A stretch of 64,000 nucleotides of DNA, from NCBI RefSeq assembly GCF_000002985.6, contig NC_003283.11, positions 4,216,001 to 4,280,000 on the forward strand, given 5' to 3'. Numbering within the stretch: position 1 is the stretch's first letter; every line of letters begins with the position of its first letter. The notes under the pieces are model-generated. The model was not told the origin of the DNA and made no database searches. It saw only the letters and a list, made by a program, of their open reading frames with translations. Below are positions 56,513-64,000 of this stretch, piece after piece. This DNA comes from Caenorhabditis elegans (Eukaryota; Nematoda; Chromadorea; Rhabditida; Rhabditidae). The position numbers and the translations under genes are program-made.

Positions 56513-56997
56513 ATTTTAAGTGAGAGAATAGCTGCCTACCTACCTACATCATGCCTACTTGCATATCTGCCTACCTGGTTGCCTTTCCACTTTGGTGCCT
56601 GAATCATGCCTTCCTACATTTTTTTTTGTCCTACATGCTCTGTCTCACATAGCCAACAGTTTTTAGGCTTCACAACTTGATATATAATATGTATTGAAAA
56701 AAAAATTTAACAGAAAGTTTTGCTATTACTATTTTTTTTTGCAAATACTTTTTTCAATATTGCTGGTCCTAATTTTTCAAACATATAATTCAAAAGCGCT
56801 GCTTGATGTTTCATATTGCTTGTCTAAATTATTATTTAAAATTACTAGGTGCTGTTTTAATGTCCTTACAGAAATTATAGGCTACTTTGCCAAAAACCAC
56901 CAAGCTCAAATCACATCATTACTTGCTTTAAATTTTTATTTTCCAATAGTATGAATAACAATTGTTTCTAGAAAAAAACGTTCCAAATTAGGTTCCA
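56513..56997. repeat. Repeat junction: TGCCTACC words and AT-rich filler
   Basis: GGGGTAGATTTTAAGTGAGA, then CTACATCATGCCTACTTGC occurs inverted at 63282-63350. The remainder to 56997 is AT-rich with a weak ORF and no recognised function. Confidence 0.5.
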
Positions 56998-57330
56998 AAT
57001 TTGAATCCGTACAAAACTCGTTCACTAGGAAACTATACAGCAGGCAAAAGGGAAAATACATCAGAACAGATGACCCCGACTATAAGAGCGCTATTCAACG
57101 TAATGAACTATTTAACTTATCAACTTTAGAGGCTCGGCGTAAAGCTATTGATAAAGTTTTCTTGTCGAAAATGCTAGTGAACAAAGTTGATATTGACTCT
57201 GACCAATTTTTCAAAATAGACAAAAATAGTAAAACTCGTACCAAAACCAAGTTCATCTGGGGGAAATGCAAAACCAAACTACGAAGGCACTTTTTCACAA
57301 ATAGAGTATTAAGTTCTATAAAAAAATAGC
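56998..57330 (+). mobile_element. Non-LTR retrotransposon fragment A (C-terminal end)
   Basis: The plus strand encodes SVQNSFTRKLYSRQKGKYI, RTDDPDYKSAIQRN, NLSTLEARRKAIDKVF and a tail TKFIWGKCKTKL..RRHFF ending in TAG. The same protein block is in fragment B at 61505-61752, where RT-domain C-terminal sequence precedes it. It is the 3' end of a LINE, severely 5'-truncated. Confidence 0.8.
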
Positions 57331-57404
57331 GCAATGAATCTTATTTTGGCACCTCATGTCCTATGCATGTTTAATACTTTTATGTCCACTACTTTCATGT
57401 TACC

Positions 57405-59860
57405 CATTATATCGAATGGGATAATACGACAGTAATACCTGACAAATTTCACCATGATCTTGCCTCGCTAATGCTTTCCCACGATCTCACGCAAGTTGTA
57501 ACTCAACCCACGCGAACAGCTTCGTCCGGAACTGCAAATTTCCTCGATCTGGTCTTCACGGACAGCCCAGTACTAATTCAGAATGTCAACGTGGAAGCAC
57601 CGCTCCTACTTTCGGATCACTCATCTGTTACGTTCAATCTGGCCCTTGATTTTGCCAAACCGCCAAATCACCTAAAACAGCAACGTGCACCCCTCGCCTT
57701 CCGAAAATGCAACTTCGAAGGCCTAAATCAGCATCTACTATTGTTCAATTGGGCCCGTCAGTTTTCCTTCTTCTCCTGCTGCGAAACGAAGGTAATACAC
57801 TTTCTCAAGATCTTCAACGAGCTTGTCCTGGAGTATACTCCTGTCAACAAACCTGTGAAAAACGTCTCGTCAAACTTCAAAGAAAACCTACGGAAAAGAT
57901 TCAAAAGAAGACATGGCAAGATCTCTCCCACGGACTCCAAGAAGATTATTAAAACCCGTCTACGCTCTATCAAATCAATGCTAGCCAAACAGGAAAGTAG
58001 GGTAGTGGACTCAAAAAACCCTAGACAGCTTTATTCACTGGTCAAGAAACGTATATCTGCCGCCGCTCCCATCTCAAATCTGCTGATTGGTAATCAAACA
58101 ACTACGGATCCAATTGCTATCGCTGATGAATTGGTAAAAGTGTTCTCAAAATCCTTTACGCCTCCTTCCGAACCATTCCCAGCACTTCCAGCTCAGAAGC
58201 CTTCTATCGAGGAACCCGATTTCTCACCGGTCAATATCTGCAGGATCATTAAGACGTTGAGACCGAAAGTGGGATATTCGCAGGACAACATTAAATTTCC
58301 ACATAGTGAAGAATTGTGTTCACTCACTTACCATTCCGCTGTCTCTTATATTCACAGAATCATACAGCTCTGGTCACTTCCCGGACATCTGGAAATCATC
58401 GGTCATTGTACCTGTGCACAAAAAGGGGACCTTCATGGATGCAAACAATTTTCGACCGATCTCGCTGACTCATCCCCTATCACGACTATTTGAGAAGATC
58501 ATAATGGACAAGCTGAAAAACCAAATGCGTCTGAAACTGTCCCGATTCCAGTTCGGTTTCATGAACTCCCGATCATGTACACTGGCTCTCCTCAATTCCT
58601 GCACAAAAGTGTTCAACTCGCTGACGGATAGATCAAAGTATGTCGACATGATTTACATTGATTTCCAAAAAGCTTTCGATAGTGTTCCACATAACCTATT
58701 GCTGTGCAAAATGGAGCTATTCGGATTGGATGCAAAACTATGCAATTGGTTCAAGTCTTTTTTGGGAAACCGATCGTCATTGGTGAAAGTCAATGGCCAC
58801 ATGTCGGAAAACAAGCTTGATGTCCTATCCGGTGTTCCGCAAGGATCGGTGAGCGGTCCGTTCCTCTTTCTTGTGTACATAAACGACCTGTTGGAATCGT
58901 TCCCACCTGACGTACACATCTCCGCCTTCGCGGATGATCTCAAAAACTTTAGAGAAAACAGCAAATCGGTTCAAACATCAATCAACATAGTCACAAACTG
59001 GTGCACCAAATGGAAATTATTTCTGGCAGAAAATAAGTCCGCAGTCATACACTTCGGAAAGAACAACCCAAAAATGGATTACTTTGCTAATGGAATCAGG
59101 ATTGCAAAGAAGGAATCAGTCAAGGATTTGGGAGTTTTTGTCGACAACAAGCTAAACTTCAAAGCTCACATCAATTTTGTCTCTAATGCTGCACTGCTGA
59201 AATGCAGACAACTACTTAGAACATTCCGCTCCACAAATGCAAACCTCTATTTCAAACTCTACAGCATCTACGTTCAGCCGATCTTGGATTATGGAAGCGA
59301 GGTCTACAGTCCGAGTTCAATCGCCTCGACGAAAAAACTCGAAAAACCACTGAAATTCTTCTCCCGACGGATCTTTCAAAGATGAAACATGTCATACTCC
59401 TCCTACGATGATCGTCTCAACCAATGCAATCTCAAGTCAGTTCAACACAGACGAATCCTACAAATCCTCAGGACGTACCACTATATTATTTGCGGTGATT
59501 TTCGTTTCCCTGATGTCTCATCTCTTGTCAGAAAAGCCCGATCTCCCAGATTTCCTTACTTACTATGTATCTGTGGCACATCCAACAAAAGCTTTTTACA
59601 TAAGTATCTTCCCCTATGGAACAGTGTAGCTTTATTATTACCGGTTAAATTTTCCCGCCCAGCCTTCTCAGCACTTATAAGCTATACCTCTTGATAAACT
59701 TCTTCCCCACATTTGATCTCGAAACTATATTACGGTTACTTGATCATCTTATCGCTCACGTGTTTTGTCTTTTTTAAATCCTTTGATTCTTCTTCTTGCC
59801 ATTTCTTTAAAACGTGAACGAATAAATATATATTATTCATCTCCCTGACACCCGCACATT
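57405..59860 (+). mobile_element. 5'-truncated LINE (CR1/jockey-like) with broken reverse transcriptase ORF
   Basis: The ORF opens within the C-terminal end of an apurinic-type endonuclease (NFLDLVFTDSP, then SDHSSVTFNL near 57620-57645), continues through a linker and enters a reverse transcriptase: VIVPVHKKG, NNFRPISLT, DFQKAFDSVPH, LSGVPQGSVSGP, the catalytic FADD (58929-58940) and VKDLGVFVD. Two defects break it: a frame change near 58290-58310 between the 57471-58493 and 58306-59385 frames, and an in-frame TGA at 59383-59385, after which the same frame runs to 59694. The endonuclease N-terminus is missing. The family resembles C. elegans CR1-like elements such as Sam; the exact name is not certain. 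The 3' UTR ends near 59830-59860. An inactive copy. Confidence 0.85.
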
Positions 59861-60033
59861 CATGTACCAACTAATCAACTTTTCAGATGGTAATTCATTT
59901 TCTGTATGTTTATTATCAATTTTTGTGATTTTTATCAATCTCTCTTTGATGTTTGGGCCTTAACTTATTCATGTCTATTCCCTATTTATTTTTGATCACG
60001 ATTTCAATCGTAATAAATAAAATACAATACAAA
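59861..60033. other. Spacer between LINE and srt C1
   Basis: T-rich sequence ending AATAAATAAAATACAATAC, which may be the LINE tail or the srt C1 3' flank. No gene. Confidence 0.4.
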
Positions 60034-62691
60034 TTAGGTGCTATTACTATTCATCGATAGCATGATTGAAATTCTTCTCCCATACAAATAAGATTTCGGG
60101 CACACCATTTTCATCACTGACGTCCTTATGGTCTTGTTCAACGTCAGATACACAATGCACACGGAACCTGAGAATAAAAATAAATATTTTTTTGATTAAA
60201 CTTTTGCTCACTTACCACTGCTAATTTGCCAGGCAATCTGACTGACAAGAATCAAAAATGGCGGCGCTGCAATGAATTGCATATAAGCGTATAAGACGGA
60301 AGCGATTGTGTGGAAAATGCAGAAGAAGAAGGATTGGAGGAGGATCTGGAAATAGGACATTGATAAGAAAAAACTTCTGAAAATGATTTTAACTAACAAT
60401 AACTTTTCTCGACGAGCTTCTCTGAGCATTTGGGTCGGCAGTTCGGAAAGCGAGATATGACAAGAATCCGTAGAAGACAATTGTACAAATAGCCATGATA
60501 ATGTTGTTATAAGTATGTGGCAGGTTCACATAAAACTCCGGCTTAAAAATAATATAAATTGACTTAAATAATCAAATAAAAAATCTAAATTATCTTACAT
60601 TTTTTCCAACCATGGGGTCAAAGAACCAAGACATGTGGGTTGGTGTGAATATCACTGGCTTTGTAAGAATTCCGGCTCCAACTCCGTACACAAAAAACGA
60701 GAATAGGAAAAAGTAGATTTTGTTTCCCGCAAAACACTTTTTGATATTCATTTGCATGCTCAAGTCGCAGATTCTTATCACAGCCAACGTCATACTAGCA
60801 ATACAGCATCCCATCCAGGATCCAAGAGCGACACCTCCAAGAGTGGCAATTAATCTAGGGTAATCGCAAAATGGAACTCCGAAGAATCCTAAGATCCCAG
60901 TGGAAATGGAGTGTATGAATATCGAGGAGATGTCGTAGATCGCAAGTACCAACATGGTTTTGTAGGCAGGGGATTTTAGAAGTGGACTAGTGACAATTGC
61001 AAAGAAGCATGGGATGTAGAGCATCTGAAAAATAAGTTCGGCTTTCAACTAACATTGTTTTCTTATTGGAGGAATTCAGTTCTTAAAATCATAGTACTTC
61101 ACACTGCTATACCAAGTAACTAAAACAATAACGTTCACTTACAAAAAGCCATTGAAACAATTGTAGAGTGGTCTAAATCGACAAAACTAGCATTAAACAA
61201 TGATAAAACGGTATGCATATCACTAGGTAGAAATACTACAGAGTTCCAATATACCATAGAAAATAGTCTAATTACTCGGAGTACTATTGTCAGAGATCTA
61301 GGATTTCAAATTGAGCCAAACCTTAGCTTTTCAATGCATTGGAAAAAATCAGTAATGAAATCTAAGTTTATGATCCATCAAATATTTTCGAACTATTGTA
61401 GTAAAAACACAAGGCTCCATACATTACTTTACAAAACTTTTGTAAGACCCATACTTGAATATGGTACTGAAGTAAGTAGTCCGTTGAACAAACAAGATAT
61501 TAAAGCAATTGAATCCGTACAAAACTCGTTCACTAGGAAACTATACAGCAGGCAAAAGGGACAATACATCAGAACAGATGACCCCGACTATAAGAGCGCT
61601 ATTCAACGTAATGAACTATTTAACTTATCAACTTTAGAGGCTCGGCGTAAAGCTATTGATAAAGTTTTCTTGTCGAAAATGCTAGTGAACAAAGTTGATA
61701 TTGACTCTGACCAATTTTTCAAAATAGACAAAAATAGTAAAACTCGTACCAAAATGATATCTTTTTTGTTTCGGAACAAAATTTCGGCTTAAAACAGGAA
61801 GAAGTAACATAAAACATAAAGCACCCAAGCTCTTGCAAATTTGACGCTCACCCCTGGCTCCCAATATAATATTCAATAAAGCACAAAAACATTGCAAACC
61901 CATCATAACATGTTTCCTAATCTTTGCTACTAACTTGAACTAGGTGCATTTTTTTCTCCTAATTTTCTCAATGCCAGTCAGAATAACATTCTGTGTGCAT
62001 TGCTCTGTGATAAACATAGTATGTATGTTTGACTCTTGGTCGAGCCGGTTTGACTCATTATATTTATTTTATTGGATTACGTCTCTAGACAATACTATTT
62101 CAATCTCACTATTAGCACATATTTTTTGATTGAAAATGAATAATTTTTGATACTAAACTCAGAGAAACAAATTAGTAAACTTGCCGCTTACGACCGATCA
62201 CATCGGGGGAAATGCTTCAATTGGTTTCCTATTATTAGATTTTGTGTTTCAGACAAGAGCAAACATTGCGAACATTCTTTGCGCAAAAAAGGATAACATT
62301 TAATTTTGTTTGTAAATAGTTTGCAGTTCGTGCAAAATGTTTGTATTGCTTTTTTTCAAAAAAATAATTTCGTAGAGGGTTCAAAACGAATTTTTAAGAA
62401 CGTTTGTTAGGTATTCAAATTTTTAATTATTATTTCTCGCAAACAAAGCTGATACTCCACGAAGTTTAATATATTCAAAAATGAATCAAATCATTTCACC
62501 TTCATTCAACTCACCAGCATCACAATTCCAGATCCCAGAAACCACATTCCCCAATACGGCCTTGGAACACTTGGCGGTCTTTTGTGAATTTCTTCCGGAC
62601 ACCCGTAGTAGTTCGGATCTAGCTCAAGCCCATTGAGAACCATGTTGGTCAATGTAAGATTGAAGTCGGGGATAATCTTGTCCAGCACCAT
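60034..62691 (-). CDS. Serpentine receptor class T (srt), type C
   Basis: Exons are 62515-62691, 60599-61024, 60404-60541, 60216-60345 and 60034-60167; 1005 nt, 334 residues, no stop. MVLDKIIPDFNLTLTNM, YYGCPEEIH..RPYWGMWF, MLYIPCFFAIV, GVPFCDYPRL, LAVIRICDL, PVIFTPTHMSWFFDP, HTYNNIIMAI, ILLQSFFFCIFHTI, AYMQF, AWQISSG and SVCIVYLTLNKTIRTSVMK. The first three exons follow the type-A plan; the final one is split by an extra intron. The donor after exon 3 is weak (GTTATT). The ATG lies 14 bases after a TTCTCAG. Intron 1 (1.49 kb) contains an antisense LINE fragment, and exon 1 sits between two inverted LINE 3' ends. A putative chemosensory GPCR. Confidence 0.87.
61120..62092 (+). mobile_element. 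Non-LTR retrotransposon fragment B in srt C1 intron 1
   Basis: The plus strand (antisense to srt C1) reads AIETIVEWSKSTKLALNNDK, VRDLGFQIEPN, LYKTFVRPILEYGTEV and SVQNSFTRKLYSRQKG, then VDIDSDQFF and a stop at 61791. This is the end of an RT domain plus C-terminal tail; the catalytic part is missing. The tail after 61752 differs from fragment A. The 3' UTR (61792-62092) is repeated in inverted orientation at 62847-63180. Confidence 0.8.
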
Positions 62692-62846
62692 CGGGATAGG
62701 CAAACTGAGAAGTCTTTCAGTCGCTGTTGCTCGAAGAATGAGGGCGGGGCCTCAGTCGTTGGTGAACGGCATTTAGTTTCAATTTACGGGAATTTCTGAC
62801 TTGGAGACGGAGAAAACAACAAGTGTGAAGAATTAGAAAAACAACG

Positions 62847-63190
62847 ATTGTCTAGAGACGTAATCCAATAAAATAAATATAATGAGTCAAACCGGCTCGA
62901 CCAAGAGTCAAACATACATACATTTATTTATCACAGAGCAATGCACACAGAATGTTTATACAGACTGGCAGTGAGAAAATTAGGAGAAAAAAATGCACCT
63001 AGTTCAAGTTAGTAGCAAAGATTAGGAAACATGTTATGATGGGTTTTCAATGTTTTTGTGCTTTATTGAATATTATATTGGGAGCCAGGGGTGAGCGTCA
63101 AATTTGCCAGAGCTTGGGTGCTTTATGTTTTATGTTACTTCTTCCTGTTTTAAGCCGAAATTTTGTTCCGAAACAAAAAGATGAGTCATT
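62847..63190 (-). mobile_element. Non-LTR retrotransposon 3' end, fragment C (inverted relative to B)
   Basis: Reading the minus strand from 63180 down to 62847 repeats 61757-62092 with small differences: TTTTTGTTTCGGAAC, CTTAAAACAGGAAG, CACCCCTGG and ATTACGTCTCTAGACAAT. It lies upstream of the srt C1 start, so C1 exon 1 is in the 754-bp loop between B and C. Confidence 0.8.
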
Positions 63191-63789
63191 TTGGATAGTG
63201 AATAATATTGATAAGATATCAACAACTCATCAAATTGACTTAACTTTTGTGCAAGCATAGAATATTTTTCAAACTAATCAGATAGGCAGATATGCAAGTA
63301 GGCATGATGTAGATAGGTAGGCAGCCATTCTCTCACTTAAAATCTACCCCATCACACATGTTCAACTACATTCCCGCCGCCTACTAGGCGCGTACCTGTC
63401 AATCTAGTGGACGGTAGGCACATAGGCACCTACACAAAAAAGCCTATCAAATAATTTTTACTAATTTTTTAAATACTTTTTTCAATTACTTTTCTTGAGT
63501 CTTTATTGATGTTTGTTTAAATTGGTATTTACCATTAAACACAAATAATTATTGGGGAATTCAAAAAATAGTTTTCCAAAGAAAATAAATTCCGTCTGAA
63601 AAAGTGATATGTCTCAAGATTTGTTGTGAACTGCTAACTATCAGTCTGCAATTATCCTATGGCATTTCAACAATTCAGAAAAAAGAAAAAAGCTTATTTC
63701 AATATTTTTTGAACTTCCTAAAAATCAAGTGACCAACAAAAATACTTGCGGCTATAATTTTAAAAGACCAACCAGACTCAATGTGTAAT
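63191..63789. other. Intergenic stretch with TGCCTACC-type repeat
   Basis: Bases 63282-63350 are the inverted counterpart of 56508-56572. GTAGGCACATAGGCACC words follow to about 63440. No gene is seen. Confidence 0.45.
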
Positions 63790-64000
63790 TATCCAATTTA
63801 AAAACAATTAAAATTCAATAAAACAATAAATTTTTATTATTGAATATTCATGAAAATACAGACGGATTCGCTACAAATCGTACAGAAGACCCAACTCCGT
63901 TCCCATGGCACCTTAGCAATTGAAAAAATCGTTTGCGAATTTGTTCATTGAGCCCAATGTAAATGAATACAGGTGCTCCTTGAACAAATTGCCATAGAGC
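63790..64000 (-). CDS. Second copy of the srt B2 3' end, cut by the window edge
   Basis: Every base compared from 63790 to 64000 equals 50317-50527, including the stop at 63848-63850, the AATAAA and the last 50 codons (IYIGLNEQIRKRFFQLLRCH region). A constant offset of 13473 holds throughout. The copy continues beyond the window, so whether it is a full gene cannot be seen. Confidence 0.8.

Noticed and set aside
57758-57988. Minus-strand ORF inside the LINE
   Set aside because: Antisense shadow of the retrotransposon coding frame; likewise 58653-58964.

Overview
This is nematode DNA, almost certainly Caenorhabditis elegans chromosome V. It is AT-rich, introns are short and end in TTTCAG, and two genes can be named outright from their peptides: nlp-9 (GGARAF/GGGRAF peptides) and nlp-13 (DIMSFG/IMAFG peptides). 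Most other genes are 7-transmembrane chemoreceptors of the nematode-specific srt and srh families, which are concentrated on chromosome V arms. All gene models were spliced by hand; each CDS sums to a multiple of three with no internal stop unless a break is described.

Layout. (1) 1-3640: no confirmed gene; a GGCAAATTGCCG-type dispersed repeat split by a solo-LTR-like insert, a 364-bp foldback element and one unrecognised candidate exon. (2) 3667-5899 (+): nlp-9, five exons. (3) 5900-20400: about 14 kb without a recognisable gene, holding dispersed repeats, a TTAA-flanked palindromic element, telomere-like TTAGGC tracts, paired CCAAT palindromes and heat-shock-element arrays. (4) 20427-21732 (+): nlp-13, four exons. 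(5) 23150-24392 (-): an intact srh gene. (6) 24952-62691: a chemoreceptor cluster with eight apparently intact srt genes, all on the minus strand, in three exon architectures. A has four members, at 24952, 31969, 37502 and 41957. B has three, at 45485, 50375 and 53486. C has one, at 60034. Between them lie a broken srt copy (+), a broken srh copy (+), an inverted partial srt copy (+), and a chimeric ORF made by duplication of an srt promoter and start. (7) 27917-31810: a 19-unit satellite (units of exactly 200 or 173 bp) enclosed by inverted repeats. (8) 56998-63180: several truncated non-LTR retrotransposons; two oppositely oriented 3' ends flank the first exon of the type-C srt gene. (9) 63790-64000: the start of a second copy of the 3' end of the srt gene at 50375, identical over the 211 bp visible.

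Function. The two neuropeptide genes encode secreted precursors cut at KR sites. The receptor genes encode putative chemosensory GPCRs expected in sensory cilia. Nothing in the sequence links the two groups beyond proximity. The cluster shows several stages of gene birth and death: recent tandem and inverted copies, truncation, intron differences between subfamilies, and repeat insertion into introns.
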